Notes under the pieces: model-generated | What the model saw: the letters and a program-made list of their open reading frames with translations, nothing else | What the model was told of the DNA's origin: nothing | Databases searched by the model: none | In this document: piece by piece, positions 45,123-55,387 of the stretch | How positions within the stretch are numbered: the first letter of the stretch is position 1 | How the letters are laid out: each line of letters begins with the position of its first letter | Made by a program: the position numbers and the translations under genes | NCBI RefSeq assembly: GCF_030316135.1 | Contig: NZ_CP128185.1 | Span: 2,728,001-2,792,000, forward strand | Length of the DNA stretch: 64,000 bases | DNA from: Aliiglaciecola sp. LCG003 | GTDB lineage: Bacteria; Pseudomonadota; Gammaproteobacteria; Enterobacterales; Alteromonadaceae | Reading direction: 5' to 3'

Positions 45123-46469
45123 TTATTTTTTAGCCTTTAAGTGATCAGCCACTAAGAACGCCATCTCTAGCACCTGATCAGCATTCAATCTTGGGTCACA
45201 TTGAGTTTTATAGGCTTGGGCTAAGTCATCATCACTGATTTGATATGCCCCACCTGTGCATTCAGTTACATGTTGTCCCGTCATTTCTAAATGAATACCA
45301 CCAGGGTGTGTCCCTTCTGCTTCATGAGCAGCAAAAAACTGTTGAATTTCGCTGAGGATATCATCGAAATTTCTCGTTTTATAACCGCTAGACGCTTTCT
45401 TAGTGTTGCCATGCATTGGATCAGAGCTCCACACTACTTTACGCCCTTCGGATTTTACTTTACGCAGTAAACGAGGCAGATTCTGTGCGAGCTTATCGGC
45501 ACCCATACGGGTGATAAAGGTTAATCGACCAGCTAGATTATCTGGATTCAAGGCATCGATAAGACGAATTAACTCGTCCTCTTCCATTGTGGGTCCAATC
45601 TTCACGCCGATAGGATTATGGATACCTTTAAAAAACTCAACATGAGCATGATCGAGTTGACGAGTCCGCTCGCCAATCCATACCATGTGTGCCGAACAAT
45701 TATAAGGTTTGCCGGTTAATGTATCGATGCGAGTCAAAGCTTGCTCGTAATTGAGCAATAAAGCTTCGTGGGAAGTAAATAAATGAGTTTCATGCAAGGT
45801 AGCATTATTAGCATGATTGATCCCAATCACATCCATAAACTCTAAAGTGTCTTGCAATCTATTAGCAATATCCTGATAACGCTCTCTCAAAGGATTATTC
45901 TCGAGGAAACTCATGTTCCAACGATTTACCTGATGCAGGTCAGCTAAGCCGCCTTGAGCAAATGCCCGCAATAAATTCAGGGTAGAGGCGCCACGATGGT
46001 AAGCTTCGATCATTCTATTCGGATCAGGTTGGCGAGCTTCCTCAGTAAACTCAAAGCTATTGATAATGTCTCCACGATAACTCGGCAGGGTCACACCGTT
46101 AATGGTTTCTAAATCCGCCGAGCGTGGTTTAGCATATTGTCCCGCCATACGGGCCACTTTGGTGACCGGACACTTACCTGCATAGGTTAAAACAATCGCC
46201 ATCTGCAAGATGACTTTGAAAGTGTCACGGATTTTCGGCGCATTAAATTCATTAAATGATTCAGCACAATCACCGCCCTGTAATAAAAAGCCTTTTCCTT
46301 CAGCAACATCACCTAATTGTTTAAACAACTGACGAGTCTCCTCTGCAAACACCAACGGCGGATAACTTTGCAAGGTTTTCTCAACAGATTTCAATTGGTC
46401 TTGATCTTGGTACGTAGGCTGTTGCTGTATAGGTTTACTGCGCCAGCTATCTAGTTGCCATTGGCTCAC
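45123..46469 (-). CDS. 3-deoxy-7-phosphoheptulonate synthase, class II (plant type)
   Basis: First enzyme of the shikimate pathway, condensing phosphoenolpyruvate with erythrose 4-phosphate. The 448-residue protein has the class II signatures [57 protein letters not shown] and [10 protein letters not shown]. It is unrelated in sequence to the class I AroF/G/H enzymes of E. coli. ATG start. It is convergent with yebG; the 228-bp upstream gap holds only a small GCAGA/TCTGC hairpin. Confidence 0.95.
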   Translation of the reverse strand: MSQWQLDSWRSKPIQQQPTYQDQDQLKSVEKTLQSYPPLVFAEETRQLFKQLGDVAEGKGFLLQGGDCAESFNEFNAPKIRDTFKVILQMAIVLTYAGKCPVTKVARMAGQYAKPRSADLETINGVTLPSYRGDIINSFEFTEEARQPDPNRMIEAYHRGASTLNLLRAFAQGGLADLHQVNRWNMSFLENNPLRERYQDIANRLQDTLEFMDVIGINHANNATLHETHLFTSHEALLLNYEQALTRIDTLTGKPYNCSAHMVWIGERTRQLDHAHVEFFKGIHNPIGVKIGPTMEEDELIRLIDALNPDNLAGRLTFITRMGADKLAQNLPRLLRKVKSEGRKVVWSSDPMHGNTKKASSGYKTRNFDDILSEIQQFFAAHEAEGTHPGGIHLEMTGQHVTECTGGAYQISDDDLAQAYKTQCDPRLNADQVLEMAFLVADHLKAKK

Positions 46470-46697
46470 TATTGTTCCTCTTATTTTCAGGTTGCAGATC
46501 AGCTCTGCTCGAATTAAGTCTGGTCTGAGACGTTACGGTGAAACACAGCACTTTTCAATCTCATTCAAGCCTATCCTATACAAGAATAAACTATAAACAG
46601 TGTTATCGCTCAGTCACTGGCTTTTTAACTGCTAATCTTGTGTCCATATCTAGCCTTGTGCAGCAGTTACTATTAATTTTCACAGGCTTGTTTGATG

Positions 46698-47174
46698 TCA
46701 AGTATTTCTACGAGTAATGTAGTTTAATAAGCCATCCGAAGCGCTTTCAATCAGGTCTAAAACGTATTCGAATCCCTTTTTGCCGCCATAATAGGGATCC
46801 GGCACTATATCCTCTTCAAGGGCTGAAAAAGACATAAATAAGTGAATTTTCTCATGTAACTCTTCAGGACATTCGCTTTGCAAGTTACGCAGATTGACCT
46901 CGTCCATGGCAATTATGAGATCAAAATACTCAAAATCTTGTTTTTCCACTTTGCGACATTTGAGACCTTCAAAACTATAGCCTCTTGCCTCGCCAGCCTG
47001 CTGGGAACGCTCATCCGGCGCACATCCAGTGTGAAATCCCTGAGTACCTGCAGAATCTACCTCTATGGCTAAAGTCCGCTGTTTGACTTTATGTAGAAAC
47101 ACCGCTTCAGCAGTAGGAGAACGACAAATATTCCCCAAACACACAAACAGCACTGATTTGATTGGTCCAGCCAT
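46698..47174 (-). CDS. Low-molecular-weight protein-tyrosine-phosphatase family protein
   Basis: 158-residue cytoplasmic phosphatase with the P-loop CLGNICRS (C12, R18) near the N-terminus and the general-acid Asp in PDPYYGG. ATG start. No kinase or polysaccharide genes lie near, so a housekeeping role is more likely than capsule control. Divergent from pepE. Confidence 0.93.
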   Translation of the reverse strand: MAGPIKSVLFVCLGNICRSPTAEAVFLHKVKQRTLAIEVDSAGTQGFHTGCAPDERSQQAGEARGYSFEGLKCRKVEKQDFEYFDLIIAMDEVNLRNLQSECPEELHEKIHLFMSFSALEEDIVPDPYYGGKKGFEYVLDLIESASDGLLNYITRRNT

Positions 47175-47274
47175 GTATTATATATCCCTAGTCGAAAATT
47201 GGATGTGGCGATGTGCTATTTTAGCCTCCATCTGCTGCGCGTCTAGCGCTAAATTGAATTTGGGATTAAAAATC

Positions 47275-47982
47275 ATGAAGTTATTAATGCTTAGCAGTTC
47301 AAAAGCTGGCAATGAAGAATATTTAAGTTCGGCAAAAAGAACGTTAATTCCGTTTTTGGAAGGCGTCAACAAGCTGCTTTTTATTCCTTATGCTGGCGTC
47401 AGTCTGACCTGGGATGACTATATAAGCAAAGTTCGTCAAGCGCTGCCTGAGTTTGAGATAGAATCAATCCACCAGCAGACGGATCCAAAGCAAGCTATCC
47501 GAGAGGCATCTGCTATTTTGGTGGGAGGAGGCAACACTTTTAACTTGCTTTACCAATTGCAACACAGGGACTTAATAAATGAGATCCGAACTGCGGTAAT
47601 ATCAGGTTCCCTTTATGTAGGTTGGAGTGCAGGTTCTAATATCTGTGGACCATCCATTCGCACCACCAATGATATGCCAATTATTGAACCTCAATCATTT
47701 AATGCCTTAAATTTAGTCCCTTTTCAGCTCAATCCACATTACACCGATTACCAGCCTCCTGGGCACAATGGTGAAACCAGAGATCAACGAATAGAAGAAT
47801 TCTGTCTGTTGCAGCCCGATACTCCGGTGATTGGGATTAGAGAAGGTTCAGCTTTATTATTAGAGGACAGCATACTCAGTTTAAAGGGCGACTTGAGCGG
47901 TGTTATTTTTAAGCACAAAACCAAACACTTTATTAAAGCCAATGAAGATCTATCCAGTTACTTGATCGCGCATTCAATCTAA
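47275..47982 (+). CDS. pepE: Dipeptidase E (alpha-aspartyl dipeptidase)
   Basis: Serine peptidase of family S51 that cleaves dipeptides with N-terminal aspartate. The protein has 235 residues (E. coli 229). The nucleophile S118 lies in GWSAGSN, with GGGNTFNLLYQL before it and FQLNPHYTDYQPPGHNGETR after. The start is ATG 47275. The frame is open back to 47065, but that stretch is antisense to the phosphatase gene and is not used. Confidence 0.93.
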   Translation: MKLLMLSSSKAGNEEYLSSAKRTLIPFLEGVNKLLFIPYAGVSLTWDDYISKVRQALPEFEIESIHQQTDPKQAIREASAILVGGGNTFNLLYQLQHRDLINEIRTAVISGSLYVGWSAGSNICGPSIRTTNDMPIIEPQSFNALNLVPFQLNPHYTDYQPPGHNGETRDQRIEEFCLLQPDTPVIGIREGSALLLEDSILSLKGDLSGVIFKHKTKHFIKANEDLSSYLIAHSI

Positions 47983-48018
47983 CCGCCCGATAACAAAGAA
48001 TAAATATAACGAATTGAG

Positions 48019-48045
48019 CTTGGCCTATTCATCCCATAGGCCGAG
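48019..48045. terminator. Hairpin between convergent pepE and bioD
   Basis: Ten-bp stem CTTGGCCTAT/ATAGGCCGAG with one G-T pair and a 7-nt loop. Likely a shared terminator, though the T tract is short. Confidence 0.45.
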
Positions 48046-48074
48046 TTCATTATAGATGAAATCTCAGCGCTACC

Positions 48075-48758
48075 CTAGGTGGTCAAATATGCGTCCGCAT
48101 CTGCGAGGAAATCACTGGCATCTTGATGCCCCTTTAAGTGAGGTATAATACCTAAACAAGGTTCAGGGAACATATCTCTCAGGCTAGCTATATTTTCTTG
48201 GCCATAGAGCATATCAGGGTCGATATGATTGCCAATCCATCCAACGACTTCTAACCCATCTTTTAGAACAGCTTCACGGGTCAAAATGGCATGATTCAAA
48301 CAGCCCAACTTGAGACCTACTACCAACAACACTGGTATTTTATGCTGAATAACAAAATCTGACATAAAACGCTGATCACCGAGTGGCAGTCGCCATCCCC
48401 CCGCTCCTTCAACTACCAAAAAATCGGGGTGCTGGGTGTATAAATGTTGATAACCCTGTGAAATTTCAGCTAATGAAATACTGCGCCCCTCAAGAGCCGC
48501 TGCAATATGAGGGGCGATTGGTGCTTCAAACGCAATGGGATTCACCTCAAGGTAACTCAATGAAGGATGGCTTTCTGATTGTAATACTAAAGCATCACTG
48601 TTACGCAAGCCCTCGGCTGTTGTATCACAACCCGCTGCCACGGGTTTATATCCCGCGGTAGTGAGCCCCAAAGCATAAGCACGTTTTAAAAGCGCCGCAG
48701 CAACAAAGGTTTTTCCTGCATCGGTATCGGTGCCTGTGATAAATATTGATCTCGTCAA
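48075..48758 (-). CDS. bioD: Dethiobiotin synthetase
   Basis: ATP-dependent closure of the ureido ring in biotin synthesis. The 227-residue protein has P-loop FITGTDTDAGKTFVAAAL at the N-terminus and VVEGAGGWRLPL in the middle. ATG start overlapping the bioC stop by 4 bp. Last gene of bioBFCD. Confidence 0.96.
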   Translation of the reverse strand: MTRSIFITGTDTDAGKTFVAAALLKRAYALGLTTAGYKPVAAGCDTTAEGLRNSDALVLQSESHPSLSYLEVNPIAFEAPIAPHIAAALEGRSISLAEISQGYQHLYTQHPDFLVVEGAGGWRLPLGDQRFMSDFVIQHKIPVLLVVGLKLGCLNHAILTREAVLKDGLEVVGWIGNHIDPDMLYGQENIASLRDMFPEPCLGIIPHLKGHQDASDFLADADAYLTT

Positions 48759-49567
48759 CGTGGTTTTTCCAGCAGTAGAAAACTGACCTGATAGGTCAAC
48801 GGAAGGTGTTTATTAATCGCATATTGTGATTCATAGGCGCTAGCGAGCTTCGCTAAAGTGGTTCGCGTCAAACTGGCTTTATTGCCGGTGTCCGACAGCA
48901 CACCCGCGCCGATTTTTTTCACGCTATTTAGCACAGCTCTGGTATTGGCATGCCAAGTAACATAGGTTTTTTGCGCGTCTTCCACCACAAAGCCTGCGCT
49001 TCTAGCTCCTTTGACGATTTGCGCATGGGACAAAAATTGATTGACCCTGGGAATAGAGTCGACTTGCGCCCAACTGGCTTTCAATTCGTTTAATGAGCCG
49101 TCGTTCAAAATCGTCAATACCGCTTTACCACCAGGTTTGAGCACGCTAAAAACTTGCCCTAAACTTGCTTCAATTGGTATGCACCACTGCAACGCCATGC
49201 TAGAAAACACACAATCAAACTGACCTGATTCAAAGGGCAATTGCTCAGCATCAGCGACCGAAAACTGAACATTGTCAGTTTTTCCCATGTCATTCTTGGC
49301 AACCTCAATCATGCCAGAGGCTAAATCTATGCCAAACACCTTATTAAAACGATGAGCAAGTTGTCGAGTGAGTCGCCCTGTACCGCAGCCGATATCCAAC
49401 GCTGAATCACCACTTTGAGGCAGCATTTGCAGCCCATCAAAACCAATATCCAACTGCACTTGCGCTATATCATTGTAAACTTTTGCGGCTTGGCCGAATT
49501 GTCTTGCAAGCCGTTGCTTAAGCAACGTATTGGATTGCTCCCTAGGATCTATCAATGGTTCGTTCAT
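48755..49567 (-). CDS. bioC: Malonyl-ACP O-methyltransferase BioC
   Basis: SAM-dependent methyltransferase that caps malonyl-ACP to start pimelate synthesis. The class I motif ALDIGCGTGRLTRQLA is visible near residues 55-70, followed by FDCVFSSMALQW. The ATG at 49567 gives 270 residues and lies 4 bp after bioF's stop; a GTG at 49582 would overlap bioF by 11 bp. AAGGTG at the end of bioF is the likely ribosome site. No bioH lies in the cluster. Confidence 0.93.
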   Translation of the reverse strand: MNEPLIDPREQSNTLLKQRLARQFGQAAKVYNDIAQVQLDIGFDGLQMLPQSGDSALDIGCGTGRLTRQLAHRFNKVFGIDLASGMIEVAKNDMGKTDNVQFSVADAEQLPFESGQFDCVFSSMALQWCIPIEASLGQVFSVLKPGGKAVLTILNDGSLNELKASWAQVDSIPRVNQFLSHAQIVKGARSAGFVVEDAQKTYVTWHANTRAVLNSVKKIGAGVLSDTGNKASLTRTTLAKLASAYESQYAINKHLPLTYQVSFLLLEKPR

Positions 49568-49571
49568 GGAA

Positions 49572-50747
49572 CTAATTTTCACCTTGCATTGATGATGTTG
49601 TAAGTACTATCTGTAGGGCATCAACCAAAGCAGCAATGTCTTGGGGGGTGTGATCCGTGCTTAGTGTAATGCGCAATCGGTCTTGCCCCTTGGGCACGGT
49701 GGGAAAACGAATAGCCGTGACCCAAATGCCCAAATTTTTGAGTTGCTCGCTTATACTCAGGCAGTGTTGCGGATCCCCAATCAAAATAGGTTGGATGGCA
49801 CTGTCTGACGATAAAAGGCTGATATTGGCTTGTAAGCACAAGCGTTTGAAATCCTTAATGTGAGTTTGTAATTTAGCTTGCTGCTGACCATCTCGAAGGG
49901 TTTGTAAGCTTGTCAGTGTCGCGCGAGCCATAGCCGGCGGCATAGCGGTACTGTAAATATAGTGTTTGGCAAAATTGATTAAATAATCAATTAAATCCGC
50001 AGAGCCTGCCACAAAAGCCCCACCGGTTCCTACAGCTTTACCAAAGGTGGCCATTAAAATGGGCACCTGTTGCTGGCTCAACCCTAGCGCTTCGATACTG
50101 CCTAGACCATATTGACCAGTCACTCCAAACCCATGGGCATCATCCACCAGCAACCAAGCGTCACTATCACTAGCAAGGGAGGCCAGCGAAATGAGCTCCC
50201 CAGCATCACCGTCCATACTAAAAATCCCTTCAGTCGCCAGTAGGGTGTCCCCCTCCCTTTCAGCCAACAACGCCTTTGCATGTTCAATGTCATTATGTTT
50301 AAAGCGTTTAAATTTAGCTTTGCTGTGCATAGCACCTTCGATGAAAGAGGCATGCATCAATTTGTCAGACAATATCGTCATCGATTCATGAGCTAGCGCT
50401 TGGCATATAGCCTGATTAGCCGCAAAACCAGAATTGAACAATAAGACTTTTTCCCGCTGCAGATTTTCAGCTAGGTAATCTTCTAAGTCTTGATGAGCTT
50501 GAGTGTGGCCAGTCACCAAAGGTGAGGCACCGCTGCCGGCGCCAAACAATGACAATCCTTCTACCCAAGATTGTAAAATCTTGATGTTTTGTCGCTGGCC
50601 AAGATAATCATTACTAGAGAAATTAAGATAATGCTGGCCATCGACTTCTATCATTGCCCCATCACAGGCACTCAACACCCGTCGCGTTCGAAACAATCCT
50701 GCTTGACGGCGCTGGTCTAATTGCTGTTTGATAAATTCAAATGCCAC
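49572..50747 (-). CDS. bioF: 8-amino-7-oxononanoate synthase
   Basis: PLP enzyme joining pimeloyl-ACP/CoA and alanine. The 391-residue protein has LNFSSNDYLG near the N-terminus, LVDDAHGFGVTG in the centre and PLP lysine in ATFGKAVGTGG. ATG start, 3 bp after bioB. Confidence 0.96.
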   Translation of the reverse strand: MAFEFIKQQLDQRRQAGLFRTRRVLSACDGAMIEVDGQHYLNFSSNDYLGQRQNIKILQSWVEGLSLFGAGSGASPLVTGHTQAHQDLEDYLAENLQREKVLLFNSGFAANQAICQALAHESMTILSDKLMHASFIEGAMHSKAKFKRFKHNDIEHAKALLAEREGDTLLATEGIFSMDGDAGELISLASLASDSDAWLLVDDAHGFGVTGQYGLGSIEALGLSQQQVPILMATFGKAVGTGGAFVAGSADLIDYLINFAKHYIYSTAMPPAMARATLTSLQTLRDGQQQAKLQTHIKDFKRLCLQANISLLSSDSAIQPILIGDPQHCLSISEQLKNLGIWVTAIRFPTVPKGQDRLRITLSTDHTPQDIAALVDALQIVLTTSSMQGEN

Positions 50748-50750
50748 GGC

Positions 50751-51863
50751 TTAACCGATCGAGTCAGCAGTAGCGTTAGCCGTTGACGTTTTGCTGGCAT
50801 CATAAAACAAGTCGTTCGAGGGTTGTGCTTGCTTCGCTTCAATTTCTTCAAGCAAGGCCGCTGCATGGGCTTCATCAGAATATTCTCTAGTCTGTTGAGA
50901 GTTAATACCCAACTTCTTAAACAACATTACATCTTCGTGAGTCTCTGGGTTTGAGGTGGTAAGCAATTTACAGCCATAAAAAATGGAATTTGCCCCGGCC
51001 ATAAAGCACATCGCCTGCATTTGTTCATTCATTGATTCACGACCGGCAGACAGGCGCACAAAAGATTTGGGCATGATGATCCGAGCCACTGCAATAGTAC
51101 GGATAAATTCGAAGCCATCTAAATCTTCGACATTATCTAATGGCGTTCCTTTGACTTTCACTAACATATTGATTGGCACACTTTCTGGGTGATGCTCTAA
51201 ATTGGCCAATTGCATTAGCAAACTGGAACGATCTGCTGCATCTTCTCCCATACCAACAATACCGCCAGAACAGACATTCATCCCTGCATCACGAACATTT
51301 TGTAGTGTATCCAGTCGGTCTTGATAGGTCCGAGTGGTAATAATATCGCCATAATATTCAGGCGACGTATCCAAATTATGGTTGTAATAATCCAAACCAG
51401 CTTGCTGCAAAGCAACTGCTTGATCGCGGGTTAACATGCCGAGGGTCATACAGGTTTCCAAGCCGAGCTTTTTCACCTCTTTGATCATCTCAATCACATA
51501 GGGCATATCTCGCTCTTTAGGATTACGCCACGCTGCTCCCATACAAAAACGGGTAGATCCGGTTTGCTTAGCTTCTTTAGCACGTTGAATAACTTTTTCA
51601 ATTTCCAGTAGGCGCTCTTTTTCCAAGCCCGTATCGTAACGTGCACTTTGCGGACAGTATTTGCAGTCTTCTGGGCAAGCTCCTGTTTTAATCGATAACA
51701 GTGTACTAACCTGCACATAGTTGGGATCAAAATGTTGCCGATGGGTTAATTGTGCTTTGAATAGCAAATCATTGAAGGGTAGCGCAAATAATGCATTTAT
51801 TTGCTCTAACGTCCAATCGTGTCGAATATCACCCAATTGAGAAGAAACTGCGGGGCTGGTCAT
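50751..51863 (-). CDS. bioB: Biotin synthase
   Basis: Radical-SAM enzyme inserting sulfur into dethiobiotin. The CxxxCxxC is CPEDCKYC, and the second cluster region includes YYNHNLDTS and [10 protein letters not shown]. The start is ATG 51863 (370 residues) because AAAGGA sits six bases upstream; a TTG at 51884 would extend it by seven residues. The C-terminus is slightly longer than in E. coli (346). First gene of the bioBFCD operon, divergent from bioA. Confidence 0.97.
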   Translation of the reverse strand: MTSPAVSSQLGDIRHDWTLEQINALFALPFNDLLFKAQLTHRQHFDPNYVQVSTLLSIKTGACPEDCKYCPQSARYDTGLEKERLLEIEKVIQRAKEAKQTGSTRFCMGAAWRNPKERDMPYVIEMIKEVKKLGLETCMTLGMLTRDQAVALQQAGLDYYNHNLDTSPEYYGDIITTRTYQDRLDTLQNVRDAGMNVCSGGIVGMGEDAADRSSLLMQLANLEHHPESVPINMLVKVKGTPLDNVEDLDGFEFIRTIAVARIIMPKSFVRLSAGRESMNEQMQAMCFMAGANSIFYGCKLLTTSNPETHEDVMLFKKLGINSQQTREYSDEAHAAALLEEIEAKQAQPSNDLFYDASKTSTANATADSIG

Positions 51864-51896
51864 GTTTGGTCCTTTACTATCCAATTATGTTGGCTT

Positions 51897-51924
51897 AGTC
51901 TAAGGCGCAAAACACTATTGTCAA
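51897..51924 (-). promoter_or_regulatory. Promoter of bioBFCD
   Basis: On the minus strand TTGACA (51924-51919), 16-nt spacer, TAGACT (51902-51897). The -35 lies inside the BirA operator, as in E. coli. Confidence 0.65.
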
Positions 51925-51950
51925 CTCGTACCACTTCAAAAAATTTACAT
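51918..51950. promoter_or_regulatory. BirA operator between bioB and bioA
   Basis: Half-sites TTGTCAAC (51918-51925) and ATTTACAT (51943-51950) are separated by 17 nt, the spacing of the gammaproteobacterial BirA site TTGTAAAC-N17-GTTTACAA. The left half is near-perfect and matches the bioB side of the E. coli operator; the right half is weaker. Biotin-bound BirA would repress both directions. Confidence 0.75.
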
Positions 51951-51961
51951 GTGAGCAATAA

Positions 51962-53251
51962 TTGAACAATTCCAATTTATCTGATCTCCAATTCGACCAA
52001 AAACATATCTGGCACCCCTATACGTCGGCAGTCAACCCCCTTCCCTGTTATCAAGTTGAATCCGCCAAAGGGGTGCATTTAACCTTGCAAGATGGCGAGC
52101 AGTTGGTAGATGGCATGTCGTCTTGGTGGGCGGCTATTCATGGCTACAATCACCCAGAATTGAATCAAGCTGCAGTAGATCAATTAGGTAAAATGTCCCA
52201 TGTGATGTTTGGTGGGATCACCCACCAACCTGCCATTGATTTATGCCGTCAGCTGCTCGACATTGCCCCTAAAGGTTTAGAACGAGTCTTTTTGGCTGAC
52301 TCAGGCTCTGTCGCCGTTGAAGTAGCAATGAAAATGGCCTTGCAATATTGGGCATGCCAAGGCTCAACTGAGAAACATAAATTTCTAACACCGCGCAATG
52401 GTTACCACGGTGATACGTTTGCTGCGATGTCGGTATGTGACCCAGTCAATGGAATGCACAGCTTATTCAATAACGTACTGTCCCATCAAATATTCGCACC
52501 GGCGCCACAAACCCGCTTTGATCAGAATTGGAATGAGGATGATATTGCCCCACTAGAAGACTTGATCCAGGCCCATAAACATCAATTGGCCGCGCTAATA
52601 ATTGAACCTGTGGTGCAAGGCGCTGGCGGGATGCGGATTTATCATCCGGAGTATCTAAAACGTTGCCGCCAATTGTGTGACGAACACGATATATTGCTCA
52701 TCTGTGATGAGATAGCCACAGGTTTTGGACGAACCGGTAAGCTATTCGCTTGTGAGCATGCACAGATAAGTCCTGATATTATGTGTCTTGGTAAAGCCCT
52801 AACAGGCGGCTACATGACGCTAGCGGCCACTTTATGCAGCGAAGATGTAGCTTTAGGGGTGTGCGCAGGTGAACCTGGGGTATTTATGCACGGTCCAACT
52901 TACATGGGTAACCCTCTGGCCTGCGCGGTAGCTAATGCCAGCCTTAAATTGATCCAACAAAATCACTGGCAACAACAGGTAGCAGACATAGAGCAACAGC
53001 TTAAAGAACAGCTTTTGCCGTTAAAACAACATGTGGCAGTTGCTGATGTGAGAGTACTGGGCGCAATTGGCGTAGTGGAATGTAAACAAGCGGTCGACGT
53101 GGCGCAGTTACAGCGAATCTTTGTTGATAACGGGGTTTGGATCCGGCCTTTTGGGAAGCTGATTTATATCATGCCGCCTTTTATCATTAGCTCAGAACAA
53201 CTTAGTCAGCTCACTGCCGCAATTGCGATTTCGCTACAGAGTTTAAATTAG
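51962..53251 (+). CDS. bioA: Adenosylmethionine-8-amino-7-oxononanoate aminotransferase
   Basis: PLP aminotransferase making 7,8-diaminopelargonate with SAM as amino donor. The protein has 429 residues, equal to the E. coli length. [35 protein letters not shown] and PLP lysine in [11 protein letters not shown] are all present. TTG start; no ATG lies near the conserved N-terminus [12 protein letters not shown]. Confidence 0.97.
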   Translation: MNNSNLSDLQFDQKHIWHPYTSAVNPLPCYQVESAKGVHLTLQDGEQLVDGMSSWWAAIHGYNHPELNQAAVDQLGKMSHVMFGGITHQPAIDLCRQLLDIAPKGLERVFLADSGSVAVEVAMKMALQYWACQGSTEKHKFLTPRNGYHGDTFAAMSVCDPVNGMHSLFNNVLSHQIFAPAPQTRFDQNWNEDDIAPLEDLIQAHKHQLAALIIEPVVQGAGGMRIYHPEYLKRCRQLCDEHDILLICDEIATGFGRTGKLFACEHAQISPDIMCLGKALTGGYMTLAATLCSEDVALGVCAGEPGVFMHGPTYMGNPLACAVANASLKLIQQNHWQQQVADIEQQLKEQLLPLKQHVAVADVRVLGAIGVVECKQAVDVAQLQRIFVDNGVWIRPFGKLIYIMPPFIISSEQLSQLTAAIAISLQSLN

Positions 53252-53263
53252 CTAAGCGGCACA

Positions 53264-53650
53264 TCAGCCATTCATGTCGTACAAAATCCAACTTAGCACA
53301 GTGACAGATACGGCTAGTAGTATAACCACATTAATACCAAAATAATCATTCTCGCGGCGATTCCTTAATCGCCGCATAACCAACAGCGAAGCACTGAGGA
53401 TAGTGCAAAATCCCAACAGCAAAAGTAGGTAGAGACTAAGTGACATGGACCAGTCAGTTCGCCCATCGACTCCCCAATATTCTTGTACTCCAGAGATCAG
53501 TTCAGGCCTTGCATAGTGAAAAACAATCAATGAGGCGACAAAAACAACCCACGCAAAGATATTCAAGGCTAATACTATTTGGTAGAATTTATCGTGACTT
53601 CGAGGTGTCTTGCGGCGATTTTTGCCCGGCCAGTGCTCTTGTTCAATCAT
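53264..53650 (-). CDS. Small membrane protein of unknown function
   Basis: 128 residues, not recognised. A basic N-terminus (GKNRRKTPRSHDK) leads to three hydrophobic segments at about 25-44, 70-92 and 107-123, with a polar loop (about 45-67) between the first two. ATG start. It is convergent with bioA, 12 bp apart, and divergent from asnS. It looks like a conserved lineage-specific inner-membrane protein. Confidence 0.6.
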   Translation of the reverse strand: MIEQEHWPGKNRRKTPRSHDKFYQIVLALNIFAWVVFVASLIVFHYARPELISGVQEYWGVDGRTDWSMSLSLYLLLLLGFCTILSASLLVMRRLRNRRENDYFGINVVILLAVSVTVLSWILYDMNG

Positions 53651-53877
53651 ATTATACGTTTAGTGCCTATTTTTACTTGAGTCTGCGGTTTAGCTAAGTA
53701 AGATTACACACCTTATCAAAACAGCGTTGTATTCCGGAACGGTTATATCAGCTTATCTTGATAAATGTACAGTAAGAATCCGGATTCATCTAATACTGAA
53801 TAGTAGTCGCTGAGTTTGCATTTAGCATTTTTAATGAAATAAAGCAGGTTAAAATCCTGCAGTAGTGGAGAATATCA

Positions 53878-55275
53878 ATGGCGCACGCCCCTGTGGTTGA
53901 CGTTTTAGCTGGCAAGTATCCAATTGGAGAAAAGCTAATCATTAAAGGATGGGTTAGAACCCGCAGAGATTCAAAAGCAGGCTTGTCGTTTATTAATCTA
54001 CACGACGGCAGTTGCTTCGATCCAGTTCAGGTTATCGCCCAGAGTGATTTAGCAAACTATGCAGAAATACAAAAATTAACCACCGGTTGTTCTATTGCCG
54101 TCACAGGTGAAGTAAAAGCCTCTGAAGGTCAAGGACAAGCGATTGAGATCCAAGCCAATCAAATTGAAATCTTAGGCATGGTTGAAAATCCCGATACTTA
54201 TCCAATGTCGCCAAAGCGTCACAGTATTGAGTATTTGCGTGAACATGCCCATCTACGTCCGCGTACCAACGTAATTGGCGCTGTGATGCGTGTACGTAAC
54301 TGTTTATCCCAAGCCATACACAGGTTCTTCCATGAACAGGGCTACTTCTGGATAAGCACACCAATTTTGACTGCAAGTGATACCGAAGGTGCGGGTGAGA
54401 TGTTCCGTGTGTCTACCTTAGACATGATGAATGTCCCAAAAACAGAAGCCGGTGAAGTTGATTACTCACAAGACTTCTTTGGCAAAGAAACCTATTTAAC
54501 CGTTTCAGGTCAGCTAAACGCCGAAACCTACTGTACGGCTTTATCAAAGGTTTATACCTTTGGTCCTACCTTTCGGGCGGAAAATTCCAACACCAGCCGC
54601 CATCTGGCCGAATTTTGGATGATAGAACCAGAAGTCGCATTTGCTGACTTATCGGATGTCGCCCAATTGGCTGAAGATCTATTGAAGTACGTATTCAAAG
54701 CGGTATTAGCTGAGCGCGCCGACGATATGGCATTTTTTGCCCAACGTATTAATAAAGACGCCATTAGCCGCTTGGAAAAAGTGATCGATCAAGAATTCGT
54801 CAGAATGGATTACACCGACGCCATCGAAATATTGCAAAACTGCGGTAAGCAGTTCGAATTCCCAGTGGAATGGGGCGTTGATTTATCGTCTGAACACGAG
54901 CGCTATTTAGCCGAAGAACATGTTGGTGCCCCCATCATCATGCAAAATTATCCAAAGGACATTAAAGCTTTCTACATGCGTATCAATGACGATGGTAAAA
55001 CCGTCGCTGCTATGGATGTATTAGCCCCTGGTATCGGTGAAATTATCGGTGGCTCACAACGTGAAGAACGCCTTGATGTGTTCGACCGTCGTCTAGAGGA
55101 AATGGGCCTAGATAAAGAAGATTACGGTTGGTATCGTGATTTACGTCGTTATGGTAGTGTACCCCATTCAGGCTTTGGTCTTGGATTTGAACGCTTAGTG
55201 GCCTATGTAACTGGTATGCAAAATGTACGCGATGTTATCCCCTTCCCGCGCACACCTGGTAACGCTAACTACTAA
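53878..55275 (+). CDS. asnS: Asparaginyl-tRNA synthetase
   Basis: Class IIb aminoacyl-tRNA synthetase. The 465-residue protein has an N-terminal OB-fold anticodon-binding domain (about 15-100), then the catalytic domain with motif 2 in [22 protein letters not shown] and motif 3 in [13 protein letters not shown] start. Followed by a strong terminator. Confidence 0.98.
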   Translation: MAHAPVVDVLAGKYPIGEKLIIKGWVRTRRDSKAGLSFINLHDGSCFDPVQVIAQSDLANYAEIQKLTTGCSIAVTGEVKASEGQGQAIEIQANQIEILGMVENPDTYPMSPKRHSIEYLREHAHLRPRTNVIGAVMRVRNCLSQAIHRFFHEQGYFWISTPILTASDTEGAGEMFRVSTLDMMNVPKTEAGEVDYSQDFFGKETYLTVSGQLNAETYCTALSKVYTFGPTFRAENSNTSRHLAEFWMIEPEVAFADLSDVAQLAEDLLKYVFKAVLAERADDMAFFAQRINKDAISRLEKVIDQEFVRMDYTDAIEILQNCGKQFEFPVEWGVDLSSEHERYLAEEHVGAPIIMQNYPKDIKAFYMRINDDGKTVAAMDVLAPGIGEIIGGSQREERLDVFDRRLEEMGLDKEDYGWYRDLRRYGSVPHSGFGLGFERLVAYVTGMQNVRDVIPFPRTPGNANY

Positions 55276-55299
55276 TTAGACGTGCAATAAGTTGAACCT

Positions 55300-55327
55300 A
55301 AAAGCCATCAAATAAGATGGCTTTTTT
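55300..55327 (+). terminator. Terminator of asnS
   Basis: AAAAGCCATC/GATGGCTTTT, 10-bp perfect stem with 6-nt loop, continuing into more T. Confidence 0.93.
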
Positions 55328-55387
55328 AATGCTCAAAATTTACTTTAGTGATAAGTTAGCCATAGTAAAAGGAATCGCTAAGCATCT

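Noticed and set aside
47065-47274. Seventy-residue extension of PepE
   Set aside because: It is antisense to the phosphatase gene and the family begins at the MKLLMLSSS methionine.
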